From assembly GCA_937859595.1 (NCBI GenBank), contig CALMAH010000018.1:29419-93418 (forward strand): a stretch of DNA of 64,000 bases, in the 5' to 3' direction. A model generated the notes under the pieces. That model did no database searches, was not told the origin of the DNA, and was given only the letters and a program-made list of their open reading frames with translations. This DNA comes from an uncultured Acidobacteriota bacterium. Lineage in GTDB: Bacteria; Acidobacteriota; Blastocatellia; Pyrinomonadales; Pyrinomonadaceae. The translations under genes and the position numbers were made by a program. This document shows, in pieces, positions 8,505 through 19,123 of this stretch; the stretch's first letter is position 1; the number at the start of each line of letters is the position of its first letter.

Positions 8505-9058
8505 GATGGCGACGTCGGAGTGAAGGGCTTTCCGTATAGTTCCTGATAGATCCAGCCAAGGATCCTGGCTTCGGCTGTACAGAGTGTCTCAAGCCAGCAA
8601 CTTGTCAGATAGAGCCGTCGCTCAGCATTCGAGGTCAGCTTTTCGGCCCGGGTCAGGGCAAAAGCCTCCGGGTCGTCGTCTAGCTTATACGCTTCTGAGA
8701 TCTCCAATTTAGTTGTCCGGGATTCGTGCAGTGCCGCGAGCACATCGTTCAGCCAGAGCCCCAATAGCGGTTCCGATCCGTTCTGTTCCAGCGCCTGAAA
8801 TATTCCGATCGCAAATCGCGCCTCGGCATTCTCGAATGGGTAGGTACCAATTCCGTTCGCCTCGTCATCTTCCTGTTTCCAACGAAAAAGTTCGTCGGTC
8901 ATAGGATGGCGCATTCTTGCCGTTCGCTCGTCAAAGTTCAGGAACCATTCGATCAGGTCTGCCAATGAACTCGGCTCTATTCCTCCGGCTTCCGTCGGAC
9001 GCAGCTTCGGAGGGCTCTTCGTTTGCTGTTCGGCACTTGTCATAGCGGTCGTTCGCAT
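8501..9058 (-). CDS. Hypothetical protein, 185 residues
   Basis: A cytosolic-looking acidic protein with no signal peptide or membrane helix and no motif I can name. The C-terminal half has regular Leu/Ala helices with several acidic pairs, and a final helix LETLCTAEARILGWIYQEL. The start is uncertain: ATG at 9058 is preferred, ATG at 9043 is possible, and the frame also has a TTG at 9100. No strong Shine-Dalgarno helps to choose. Its stop overlaps that of the convergent ypfJ, so the two mRNAs would overlap tail to tail. Confidence 0.65.
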   Translation of the reverse strand: MRTTAMTSAEQQTKSPPKLRPTEAGGIEPSSLADLIEWFLNFDERTARMRHPMTDELFRWKQEDDEANGIGTYPFENAEARFAIGIFQALEQNGSEPLLGLWLNDVLAALHESRTTKLEISEAYKLDDDPEAFALTRAEKLTSNAERRLYLTSCWLETLCTAEARILGWIYQELYGKPFTPTSPS

Positions 9059-9159
9059 TCTAAAGCCTACGATTATTTCATTCCCTGTCGTGTTCCACAA
9101 TCACGCGGCCCATATTTGTGCAAGGGCGTCTCTCGGATCGACCCGCCCGGCTGCCTGCT

Positions 9160-9187
9160 TTGACAAACCGAGCGCCGGTGATAAATA
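9160..9187 (+). promoter_or_regulatory. Putative sigma70-type promoter for the TM2-domain gene
   Basis: A perfect -35 hexamer TTGACA at 9160-9165 is followed after 16 bases by a weak -10 TAAATA at 9182-9187. It lies 40 bp before the ATG at 9227 in a divergent intergenic region. The -10 match is poor, so this is a candidate only. Confidence 0.4.
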
Positions 9188-9226
9188 CTTATCTGCCTCC
9201 CAGATAACCAAATTTGCGAGAAGACA

Positions 9227-9637
9227 ATGGCAACACAATACGTTACATGCCCAAACTGCCGGTCCCAAAATCCGTCGAACATGATGATGTGTACGAACTG
9301 CGGGACCTCGCTATCGTTTAACCAGGGGCCGATGCAGCCAATGGCACCCGGAGCCAAGATCCCCGGCGCTGACAAAAAGATCGCCGCGGGTATATGCGGC
9401 ATTCTTATTGGCGGCCTTGGTATACATAAGTTCATTCTGGGTTACCAGCAGGAAGGCATCATTTACCTTGCCATGTTCGGCGTGGCGTTTGCCCTCGCGA
9501 TAATCTCGTGCGGCATACTCAGCTTCTTATTGATCATTCCCGGGGTTATGGGCCTTATAGAGGGAATCATTTACCTGACCAAGTCTGACGAGGAGTTTGT
9601 ACAAACCTATATCGTCAACAAGAAACCCTGGTTTTAG
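9227..9637 (+). CDS. Zinc-ribbon plus TM2 domain membrane protein
   Basis: A 136-residue protein. The N-terminus is a zinc ribbon with Cys8-x2-Cys11 and Cys22-x2-Cys25. A proline/methionine linker follows, then a TM2 domain with two transmembrane helices (about residues 52-70 and 76-115) joined by the family signature GGLGIHKFILG. TM2 proteins are widespread and mostly of unknown function. A candidate promoter lies just upstream. The gene is followed after 9 bp by riboflavin synthase on the same strand, so they may share a transcript. Confidence 0.85.
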   Translation: MATQYVTCPNCRSQNPSNMMMCTNCGTSLSFNQGPMQPMAPGAKIPGADKKIAAGICGILIGGLGIHKFILGYQQEGIIYLAMFGVAFALAIISCGILSFLLIIPGVMGLIEGIIYLTKSDEEFVQTYIVNKKPWF

Positions 9638-9646
9638 ACCTACATC

Positions 9647-10291
9647 GTGTTCACAGGGATCATAGAAGAATTGGCGAGCGTCTCGTCCCTGAAACTCCAG
9701 GGAGAGAACGCTCGCATCGTTATTTCATGCTCGGTGGTTGGCGAGGGCACGCGGGAGGGCGATTCCATTGCTGTCAACGGCGTGTGCCTGACCGCTCTGG
9801 ACGTGACACCGCGTTCGTTCGCTGCCGACATCTCCCGCGAAACGCTCGAACGGACCACGCTCGGCGGCCTTGAACCGGGCTCTCGCGTCAATCTGGAACG
9901 CGCGGTCACGCCGTCAACGCGTCTCGGAGGCCATATCGTACAAGGCCATGTTGATGCGCGTGGAAAGTTCATCTCGGCTGAGAAAAGCGGCGACTTCTGG
10001 ACGGTAAAGATCGGTTTTCCACCGGAACTTGCCCGTTACCTTGTCTTCAAAGGCTCGGTTACGGTCGAGGGGATCAGCCTTACTATCGCCAAGCTCAACA
10101 ACGAAGATCTCGAAATTGCCGTCATCCCCAAAACATGGGAACTCACGAACCTCTCTGGTCTTAAGCCGGGCGATCCGGTCAACCTTGAGGCCGATGTGAT
10201 CGCGAAATACGTCGAACGGATATTGACGAGCGCGGGATCGCCGGATGGGGGCGTAACCCGCGAGACCCTTGAACGCGCGGGCTTCATTTGA
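9647..10291 (+). CDS. ribE: Riboflavin synthase, alpha chain
   Basis: A 214-residue enzyme that converts two molecules of 6,7-dimethyl-8-ribityllumazine into riboflavin plus a pyrimidine. It has the two tandem lumazine-binding barrels of the family: the first begins MFTGIIEELASV and includes NGVCLT; the second begins after GGHIVQGHVD and includes VEGISLTIAKL. The C-terminal helix NLEADVIAKYVERIL is the trimerisation segment. The start is GTG at 9647, fixed by the invariant MFTGI(I/V)E opening. The Shine-Dalgarno is poor. No other rib gene is adjacent. Confidence 0.95.
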   Translation: MFTGIIEELASVSSLKLQGENARIVISCSVVGEGTREGDSIAVNGVCLTALDVTPRSFAADISRETLERTTLGGLEPGSRVNLERAVTPSTRLGGHIVQGHVDARGKFISAEKSGDFWTVKIGFPPELARYLVFKGSVTVEGISLTIAKLNNEDLEIAVIPKTWELTNLSGLKPGDPVNLEADVIAKYVERILTSAGSPDGGVTRETLERAGFI

Positions 10292-10315
10292 TCGTCCTCG
10301 AAAATGAATCCGACC

Positions 10316-10368
10316 AAAGAAAAAAAGGGCCGCCGGGAAGGTAAGGATCAACCCATTCCCCAACGGCC
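10316..10368 (-). terminator. Rho-independent terminator for the permease/methyltransferase operon
   Basis: On the minus strand a GC-rich stem (GGGCCG at 10326-10331 pairing with CGGCCC at 10363-10368, extended by GGGAA/TTCCC) is followed by a run of about seven T (10316-10325 read in reverse). It sits 20 bp beyond the stop of the gene at 10388-10972 and closes that operon. On the plus strand the same stem lies 35 bp after ribE but lacks a T-run. Confidence 0.8.
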
Positions 10369-10387
10369 CAAATTCATAATTGGAAAA

Positions 10388-10972
10388 TTACCTGTCGTTC
10401 CCGTCGTCTTTCGGTTCGGCAGTGCCTCGCTCCGGTATTCGCCAGAAATACACCGTAGAACCATCAACGATCTCGGTTTTCTCGGGTTTCCAGTCACCCA
10501 TTGAAAACGCATGAGAAACTACCCGAGTTCCGGGTTTGAGCTGTTCCCATAAGATAGGCCTCAGCTTGAGATTCACCGACGGGAGCAGATAAAGCGTTAC
10601 TACCGTCGCCTCGCTGAAGTCGAAATCGAAAAGATCTCCAACCTTGAAGGTGACCTTGTCAGAAACTCCTTCCTTCTTCGCGTTCTCGGTCGCCTCGGCA
10701 ACCAGCGAGGGATTAATGTCAACCCCTACGCCGCGAGCACCGTACTTTTTGGCCGCTGCTATCACGATACGACCGTCACCGCTTCCGAGGTCATAGACGA
10801 CGTCCGTCTTCTTTACGTTAGCCATTTTTAGCATCGCATCGACTATCGCCGGAGTTGTCGGGACAAAGGGGACGTCGGGTGTACGGGCAGGCGCATCATT
10901 CTGGGCAAATGCCGCTGCGGACAAAAATATAACAAGGCCCAGAACGGTGGAAATTCGCGTAATGTGTTTCAT
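10388..10972 (-). CDS. Exported class I SAM-dependent methyltransferase-like protein (paralogue 1)
   Basis: A 194-residue protein. The first 23 residues form a signal peptide (basic MKHITR, hydrophobic core, AFA then Q). The mature part begins with VPFVPTTPAIVDAML and continues with motif I YDLGSGDGR (60-68), GVGVDINP, then TLYLLPSVNLKLRP and TRVVSHAFSMGDWKP. This order resembles the FAM173/ATPSCKMT-type lysine methyltransferases, but the export signal is unexpected because SAM is cytosolic. It is the last gene of a minus-strand operon and is a clear paralogue of its upstream neighbour, 21 bp away. Activity and substrate are unknown. Confidence 0.82.
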   Translation of the reverse strand: MKHITRISTVLGLVIFLSAAAFAQNDAPARTPDVPFVPTTPAIVDAMLKMANVKKTDVVYDLGSGDGRIVIAAAKKYGARGVGVDINPSLVAEATENAKKEGVSDKVTFKVGDLFDFDFSEATVVTLYLLPSVNLKLRPILWEQLKPGTRVVSHAFSMGDWKPEKTEIVDGSTVYFWRIPERGTAEPKDDGNDR

Positions 10973-10993
10973 AGCAAGATACCTCCAGTTAAT

Positions 10994-11635
10994 TTACTTC
11001 TCTTCATCTTTGGCTTCAGGCTTACTTTCAGGCACTCGCCAGAAATAGACATAATGGTCACGCCCGTTTATCGTGAGCTTCTTGGAATTCTCGGGCTTCC
11101 AGTCGCCCATGTCGTAATTGTGCGAAACAACACGGGTGCCCGGCTTCATCTTTAGCAGCTCGGGCTTTAGTTTTAGGTTGACCTGCGGCAGCAGGTAAAG
11201 CGTTACAACGGTCGCTTCGCTGAAATCTTCCTTAAATATGTCACCTTCAATAAACCTCACAAGCTCGGTGACATTCTCCTTTTCGGCATTTTCCTTTGCT
11301 TCCTTTACCCGGATCGGGTCCAGGTCAATGCCGACCCCTTTCGTTCCGAAACGCTTTGCAGCCGTGATAGGGATCCGTCCGTCGCCCGATCCAAGATCGT
11401 AAAGCAGGTCGTCTTTCTTAACGCCGGCCATTGAGAGCATCTCGTCAACAACCTCGTTGGGCGTTGGAACAAACGGAACGTCAAGCTTTGGAGCCTCGTC
11501 CTGCGGGTCGGGAGTGGCGGATGTCACCTCCGGCACGTTCGCATTCGTATTTGCGAACCTCGGATGCTCACCACATCCCGACGCGACCAAGGCAAAGACC
11601 CCGATCATTATTAAACTAAGCCGCTGAAATCTCAT
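10994..11635 (-). CDS. Lipoprotein class I SAM-dependent methyltransferase-like protein (paralogue 2)
   Basis: A 213-residue protein with a lipoprotein signal: hydrophobic residues 7-17 and a lipobox ASGC with the lipidated Cys at 21. An Asn/Thr/Pro-rich linker to about residue 50 precedes the same fold as the downstream gene: VPFVPTPNEVVDEML, motif I YDLGSGDGR (79-87), GVGIDLDP, TLYLLPQVNLKLKP and TRVVSHNYDMGDWKP. The two genes are a tandem duplication, one product secreted or periplasmic and one lipid-anchored. The start overlaps the end of the permease gene by 20 bp, indicating co-translation. Confidence 0.82.
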   Translation of the reverse strand: MRFQRLSLIMIGVFALVASGCGEHPRFANTNANVPEVTSATPDPQDEAPKLDVPFVPTPNEVVDEMLSMAGVKKDDLLYDLGSGDGRIPITAAKRFGTKGVGIDLDPIRVKEAKENAEKENVTELVRFIEGDIFKEDFSEATVVTLYLLPQVNLKLKPELLKMKPGTRVVSHNYDMGDWKPENSKKLTINGRDHYVYFWRVPESKPEAKDEEK

Positions 11636-13031
11636 CTTCTTCTCTCCTTAGATTGTCCTTACGTTTAAGACCGTCGAAATAATGCAATATCACTAGCACT
11701 ACGGCACCTGCTGCCAAGACCGCGATGCCTACCATTGCCCCTCGTCCGGTGTACATCAGGCTCGAATAGAGCAGATAAGCGCTGGTACCGCAAAACAGAA
11801 GCGGTGCGACAGGGTAGAACGGAACTCGAAATGGCCGCTCCACCTCCGCGAATTTCCATCGAAGAACGAACAGCGAAACACCCACCAACAAAAAGAAAAA
11901 CCAAAACACCGGTGCTGTGTATTCAATGATAGTTGCTATGCCTTCCCGAGTCCAAATGCTGAGCCCGACAAGGGCAACCGCGATCGCCCACTGGACGATG
12001 AATGCATTTATAGGCGCGTCGGCCCGATCGTTCCATTTCCCGAGAAAGCCGAACGCAGGAAAGTCGCGTCCAAGCGCATAATTTGTCCTCGCGCCGGTAA
12101 AAATGGTCGCATTTGCCGACGTGAGGGCAGCGATAACGACCATCAATCCGATCATCCACGCCGCTCCCTCACCGAAGGCGATTCGCATAACGTCGCCCGC
12201 TACGGCTTGCGAGGCGGCGACCCCACCCATTCCAAGAATATTGACGTAGGCAATATTGATCAGCACATACAACGTCGTTATTACGGCGATACCTGCTATC
12301 AATGCCCACGCGATCTGCCGGCGGCCTTTCCGCATCTCTGCTGAGATGTACGCGGCCTCATTCCAACCTCCGAATGTCAGCAGAACAAACACCATTGCCA
12401 ATCCGAGCGTCGTCGTTGCCGGGGCCTTTTCCGATGTTAAAGCCGAACTGGCCTCTGCCGGAGCAAAAAACAGGCCTGCGATGATTATCGCCAAAACTCC
12501 GAGGATCTGGAGTGAGGTCAAAAGTTTTTGGGTACCCGTGCCCATCTGAATGCCGATAATGTTTATCGCTGTTAGAACGGTGATCAGTGTGGCCGCATAG
12601 ATCATCGGCGAATATTCGCCGATGTTGTACATTTGCGAAAGATAGTCTCCGAAAATAAAGGAAAGGATAGCGACAGATCCGGTCTGTATCACGGTCATCC
12701 GTGCCCACGCAAAAAGGAATGAAAGTTTTTCGCCAAACGCGCGTCGGAGAAAATGATAATCACCGCCGGCACTCGGAAAGGTAGAGGCGAGCTCAGCATA
12801 ACAGAGAGCCCCCACTAGCGACACGAAACCGCCTAAGACCCAAACCAGGATGAAGACCGAGCTGCTGGACGTGTTTGACGCAACAAGTGAAGGAAAGCTG
12901 AAGATACCTGCACCGACGACGATGCCGACAATGAGAGCTATGGCATCGAACATTCCCAGAACGGGCTGCGGGCCCCCATTTCCATTTTCGGCCGGACGGG
13001 TTCCCGCAACCCCCTTGTTCTCTGAACTCAT
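11616..13031 (-). CDS. APC-family amino-acid permease
   Basis: A 471-residue inner-membrane transporter with about 12 hydrophobic helices. The first helix carries ALIVGIVVGAGIF, the broken-helix substrate-binding signature of the amino acid-polyamine-organocation family. CYAELASTFPSAGGDYHFL after helix 2-3 is also typical. The substrate is not predictable. It is the first gene of a three-gene minus-strand operon with the two exported methyltransferase-like proteins, overlapping the first by 20 bp. It is divergent from thiC across 300 bp. Confidence 0.9.
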   Translation of the reverse strand: MSSENKGVAGTRPAENGNGGPQPVLGMFDAIALIVGIVVGAGIFSFPSLVASNTSSSSVFILVWVLGGFVSLVGALCYAELASTFPSAGGDYHFLRRAFGEKLSFLFAWARMTVIQTGSVAILSFIFGDYLSQMYNIGEYSPMIYAATLITVLTAINIIGIQMGTGTQKLLTSLQILGVLAIIIAGLFFAPAEASSALTSEKAPATTTLGLAMVFVLLTFGGWNEAAYISAEMRKGRRQIAWALIAGIAVITTLYVLINIAYVNILGMGGVAASQAVAGDVMRIAFGEGAAWMIGLMVVIAALTSANATIFTGARTNYALGRDFPAFGFLGKWNDRADAPINAFIVQWAIAVALVGLSIWTREGIATIIEYTAPVFWFFFLLVGVSLFVLRWKFAEVERPFRVPFYPVAPLLFCGTSAYLLYSSLMYTGRGAMVGIAVLAAGAVVLVILHYFDGLKRKDNLRREEDEISAA

Positions 13032-13296
13032 CGAAATAGACTAGACCTCCGCGATCAGGCCGCAAAATGCTGAGGCCCAGATACGTAAAACTTTTAATTA
13101 GAACGGTTAAGATGGCCCGTTCCCGTTCCGGCGTTGCAAACAAACTTCGCCTAGCAACGCTCGAATGGTCGCCTAAGTGAGATTTGATAATAGCAGAATG
13201 TTTTCGGATTGTCGTAAACCGTCGGGGTGTGTGTTTGATCTCCGTCTTGCGGCAATACCAGGCGATACTTGGATCGCTTATGAAGAAACGGCGTTT
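13032..13296. other. Divergent intergenic region upstream of thiC
   Basis: Together with the promoter and riboswitch that follow, this is a gap of about 400 bp between the permease start and the thiC start. I see no ORF, RNA gene or repeat in it. It should hold the minus-strand promoter for the permease operon, which I could not place with confidence. Confidence 0.5.
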
Positions 13297-13324
13297 TTGA
13301 GTGGCATACGAATGTGTATATGAT
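13297..13324 (+). promoter_or_regulatory. Putative sigma70 promoter for the thiC riboswitch transcript
   Basis: TTGAGT at 13297-13302 (4 of 6 to consensus) and TATGAT at 13319-13324 (5 of 6) are separated by 16 bases. Transcription would start near 13331, just before the first pairing element of the TPP aptamer, as expected for a riboswitch leader. Confidence 0.55.
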
Positions 13325-13329
13325 TATAG

Positions 13330-15426
<2,097 letters not shown>

Positions 15427-15670
15427 ATTCAAATGACGTCCCTCAAGCTTCGACGGACGAATCGAACGATCTGGTAATTGCGAATGCTGAAGGCGCCCGA
15501 CTTTGCCGAATTATCTGTGGGCAAAACCCGATAAAGTTATATTTGGGCCCGACCGAAACGCACACCGGCTACAGTGCGTTACCACCCGATCAATATCTAA
15601 ATTGACACGGCACAAGGCTAAAAATAAACTCGTCTCTGTGACAAAAGGCACGCCCACCGAGAACCTCGAC

Positions 15671-17203
15671 ATGTTCCCGGCTAGGCCGAGTACCGCTGGA
15701 ATGACCACAAAGGTGGTTAAAGGCAGCCTATGGACGCTCGCCGGCCAGGTCGCCCCACTGATGGTTTCCTTGGGCACAACGCCTTTTACGATAAGGCTGT
15801 TGGGGGCGGAGGGCTACGGGGTTTTTATCCTGATCGGGCTGATCCCGATCTATCTCGGGTTCGCTGATTTTGGGATGTCGATGGCATCGACCAAGTTCGG
15901 CAGCGAAGCATATGCCGAGGGCGACGAGGAAAAAGAGGCCCGCATTGTAAGAACCGCGGCGCTCATTGCACTTATGACCTCGGTGCCGGTTGCCGCCCTG
16001 CTAATGATCTTTGCACCGCAGCTGATCGGGCTGTTCAACGTCCCGCCGGTTTACACGGCCGACGCCATCCTGGCCCTAAGGCTGGCCTCCATCACGTTTG
16101 TCATAAATTTTCTCTGCGGCATTTTTAACACCCCCCAACTAGCCCGCCTGAGAATGGACCTCAACACCTTGGTCAACGCCAGCTCCCGTATCCTCGGCCT
16201 GATCGCCACCCCCATCGTCCTCTACCTCGGCTACGGCATAGTCGGCGCCATAACCGTCCTCCTCGCCGCCAGCCTCCTGAACCTCGCCGGCCATCTTATC
16301 GCCTCGAGAAAGCATCTGACGATGCTTTTCGGGTTCCGGATCGAACCAAGTTTGCTTCCGGCAATGGCAAAGTTCGGGTTCGGTGTTATCGCGGCGGGTA
16401 TTGCGGGACTCTTATTGGCGAATGTTGAAAAAGGTGTTCTTTCGAGTCTTGCATCGGTTAAGGAACTCGCGTTCTACTCGGTTGCGTTCATTGTCGCAAG
16501 TTCGATAACAATGTTCTCGAGCGCGATGAGCCAATCGCTGATGCCCGCGTTTTCTCAATTGAACCGAGGAGGGCAAAGCGACGATTCGATCAGTTTCCTT
16601 TTTTCTACGGTCGTTAGACTTAACATCATCTGGCTCCTGCCTGCTTCGGTTTTCTTGATACTCGTAGCAGAAACATTTTTCACAATTTGGGCGGGCTCCG
16701 AGTTCGGCCAGGGAAGTACGGCACCGTTTTACGTGCTTCTGATCGGCCTGGCCTTCCACGTTGTCACCTATATTCCCTTTACTCTTCTAATGGCAGCCGG
16801 ACGGTCCGACCTGATCGCAAAGATATATTGGGCGGAGCTTTTTCCGTATCTTCTTTTGGTTTGGTTACTGGTTTCGCGATTTGGGGCCGTAGGCGCGGCA
16901 GCGGCATGGAGTATGAGAATCATCGCCGATTGCCTTATATTGTTGTTTGCGACAAGAAGGCTGACGGGAATCAAGTTAGAATATTTGCCGGTGGTAAGAA
17001 TTCTTTTGGCAGGTTCAATATTGGCGATTCCCGGCTTCCTGATGTTTCTTACCTCACTGCCGATCTCGGTCGTCGGGTTCGTATATCTCGTATTTGCCGT
17101 GCTTTACGGATTTCTTCTGTGGCGATTTGTTCTAACGCGATCCGAAATAGATTGGCTTAGGCTTCGGATCTCCGGGCTTGCTTCGTTTCGATTCAATACT
17201 TAG
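15671..17203 (+). CDS. Polysaccharide flippase, Wzx/MATE-like
   Basis: A 510-residue polytopic membrane protein with about 12-14 helices, of the type that flips lipid-linked glycan units across the inner membrane. Its opening KVVKGSLWTLAGQ, with TIRLLGAEGYGVFILIGL in the first helices, is the characteristic start of oligosaccharide flippases. It is the first gene of the polysaccharide locus, 10 bp before the FkbM methyltransferase. The start is uncertain: ATG at 15671 or 15701, or GTG at 15638; the frame is open to 15503 but that stretch lacks a Shine-Dalgarno and family similarity. Confidence 0.85.
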   Translation: MFPARPSTAGMTTKVVKGSLWTLAGQVAPLMVSLGTTPFTIRLLGAEGYGVFILIGLIPIYLGFADFGMSMASTKFGSEAYAEGDEEKEARIVRTAALIALMTSVPVAALLMIFAPQLIGLFNVPPVYTADAILALRLASITFVINFLCGIFNTPQLARLRMDLNTLVNASSRILGLIATPIVLYLGYGIVGAITVLLAASLLNLAGHLIASRKHLTMLFGFRIEPSLLPAMAKFGFGVIAAGIAGLLLANVEKGVLSSLASVKELAFYSVAFIVASSITMFSSAMSQSLMPAFSQLNRGGQSDDSISFLFSTVVRLNIIWLLPASVFLILVAETFFTIWAGSEFGQGSTAPFYVLLIGLAFHVVTYIPFTLLMAAGRSDLIAKIYWAELFPYLLLVWLLVSRFGAVGAAAAWSMRIIADCLILLFATRRLTGIKLEYLPVVRILLAGSILAIPGFLMFLTSLPISVVGFVYLVFAVLYGFLLWRFVLTRSEIDWLRLRISGLASFRFNT

Positions 17204-17212
17204 CGGATAAAG

Positions 17213-17983
17213 ATGGCGACGCCAATTAAAAACGTTTTCTATGGAGCGCTCGACGCGGTAACGCTTTATCGCGGCGTTCCCCGATCGATCGGCAGCGAAC
17301 GCATGCTGTTTCCGGCAAAATGGAGCCGTTACTATGAGTCAGATTACGAGCCGGAGACGTTTCGGTTTTTTCGAAGCAATGTTAAGCCCGGAAATGTTGT
17401 TCTTGACATAGGGGCACATATTGGTTTGTTTTCGGTCGTTACGTCGAGACTTGTTGGAGAGACGGGTAAGGTCTATGCATTTGAACCGACTCCGTTTACG
17501 CGAGGCGTTCTCGGTGAAGTTGTAAAGCTGAATGGCTGTGAACACAACGTTGAGATCCGTCCCGAGGCCGTCTCGGATAAGGAAGGAACTGCCTACTTTT
17601 TCGATACCGGTACGGAGGTTTCGAATGCCAATTCACTCGTTGAAACCGGCCGCAGCAAAGAGAAGATTGAGGTGCCGATGATCTCGGTCGATAAGTTCGC
17701 TTCGGAAAGAGGGCTCACTGTCAAATGTTTGAAGATCGATGTCGAAGGAGCGGAGCTGGATCTTTTGAAAGGAGCTCGGAAAGTCTTGACTGAGCAACGG
17801 CCTGTTGCGAGACTGGGTTTGCATCCGGAGTTCATGGCCGCAAACGGACATACGCTTGAGATGATCTGGGACCTGATTAAATATTACAGATACCGACCCG
17901 ACTACAATGGCTCAGCGATCACGAAACAGGAATTCTGTTCGCAGCCAACTCTGTTCGACGTAAACCTGTTCCCGATTCAATAA
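17213..17983 (+). CDS. FkbM-family methyltransferase
   Basis: A 256-residue SAM-dependent methyltransferase. Motif I is VVLDIGAHIGLFS (about 61-73), followed by GKVYAFEPTP, the hallmark acidic strand of the FkbM family. LKIDVEGAELDLLKGA is the conserved second FkbM signature. Family members methylate hydroxyl groups, often on sugars of surface glycans. Its stop (17981-17983) directly abuts the ATG of the next glycosyltransferase with no gap, consistent with a tightly packed polysaccharide operon. Confidence 0.9.
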   Translation: MATPIKNVFYGALDAVTLYRGVPRSIGSERMLFPAKWSRYYESDYEPETFRFFRSNVKPGNVVLDIGAHIGLFSVVTSRLVGETGKVYAFEPTPFTRGVLGEVVKLNGCEHNVEIRPEAVSDKEGTAYFFDTGTEVSNANSLVETGRSKEKIEVPMISVDKFASERGLTVKCLKIDVEGAELDLLKGARKVLTEQRPVARLGLHPEFMAANGHTLEMIWDLIKYYRYRPDYNGSAITKQEFCSQPTLFDVNLFPIQ

Positions 17984-19123
17984 ATGTTTTCGGACAAGGA
18001 AATCAAGGTCTGCCAAGTTGTCTCATATTCGGCAGACTCAGAGTATCTGCGGAATCTCGGCCTTGGCCTTGCGGGCAAGGGTGTCGCACAGCTTTGGGTA
18101 ACGCTTTTCGATTCCGGAAAAGAGCAGCCGGCTTGGATCAATGAGGCAAAGAACATGGAATATCTTTGCCTCGACGCGAGGAGCCGATATGGCTTCCCAT
18201 TTGCCGCTCTACGATTGGCAAAGAAACTCCGTCAAGGGAAGTTCAAGATAGTTCAAACACATCTTTACGAAGCAAGCCTCGTCGGGTTGCTTGCAGGGAA
18301 ATTGGCCGGGACGCATGTAAAGGTCCTGACACGCCATCATCTTGATCAAGCGCTTTTGATCGGGAAGAGCCTCCCTATTTATGTCGATAAATGGGAGGCA
18401 AGAACTGCCGACCATATCGTAACTTTGGGCGGAGCGGTCAAGGAACATTTGGTCAACCGTGAAGGCGTTCCGGACGAGAAGATCACGGTTGTTTATCAAG
18501 GATTTGATTTCAACCGTTTTTCCGCAACCGAGTCCGAGCGGTTAGAAGTCCGAAAAGAGTTTGGGGTTGACGAGGGAGAATTTCTGATCGGCACTTTTGG
18601 GAACTTCTTTCCGACAAAGGGCCATCGCTTTCTCTTGGACGCCGTATCAGTTCTGATGGAAAAATACCCGAATATTCGATTATTCTTTGTAGGGGGCGGT
18701 GGCGAAGAAAGCGGCGTCGTTGATTACGTCAGCAAGACCGGGCTCGATAGCAAAGTTAAATTTGCCGGCTTCAGGAAGGATGTTGCCGCCTGTATGAAAG
18801 CCTGTGACCTTGTTGTTCATCCCTCGCTTTCGGAGGCATTTTGCCAGGTTTTGATCGAGACAATGTCGGTCGGTACTCCGCTGATCTCGACCGATGTAGG
18901 CGGAGCGAAAGAGGTCATTGAAGATGGCGTTACCGGAACTCTTGTGCCCCCGGCGGATGCGGCCTCACTCGAAAAGGCGGTTGAAGAGGTTTTGTCAGAC
19001 CGTGCTCGGGCGGAAGCAATGGCAAACGTCGGCCAGTCATTTGTGCGAAACACATTCACGCTCGAACGGATGATAGATAGGCAGTACGAACTTTACTGTC
19101 AGTGGTTGGGAATGAAGACCTGA
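17984..19123 (+). CDS. Glycosyltransferase family 4 (GT-B fold)
   Basis: A 379-residue cytosolic glycosyltransferase. The N-terminal acceptor domain includes IVQTHLYEASLVG. The C-terminal nucleotide-sugar domain has GTFGNFFPTKGHRFLLDA and the E-x7-E signature EAFCQVLIETMSVGTPLIS, then GGAKEVI, as in GT4 enzymes. Donor and acceptor sugars are not predictable. The ATG begins right after the FkbM stop, and its TGA overlaps the next ATG (TGATG at 19121-19125). Confidence 0.9.
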   Translation: MFSDKEIKVCQVVSYSADSEYLRNLGLGLAGKGVAQLWVTLFDSGKEQPAWINEAKNMEYLCLDARSRYGFPFAALRLAKKLRQGKFKIVQTHLYEASLVGLLAGKLAGTHVKVLTRHHLDQALLIGKSLPIYVDKWEARTADHIVTLGGAVKEHLVNREGVPDEKITVVYQGFDFNRFSATESERLEVRKEFGVDEGEFLIGTFGNFFPTKGHRFLLDAVSVLMEKYPNIRLFFVGGGGEESGVVDYVSKTGLDSKVKFAGFRKDVAACMKACDLVVHPSLSEAFCQVLIETMSVGTPLISTDVGGAKEVIEDGVTGTLVPPADAASLEKAVEEVLSDRARAEAMANVGQSFVRNTFTLERMIDRQYELYCQWLGMKT

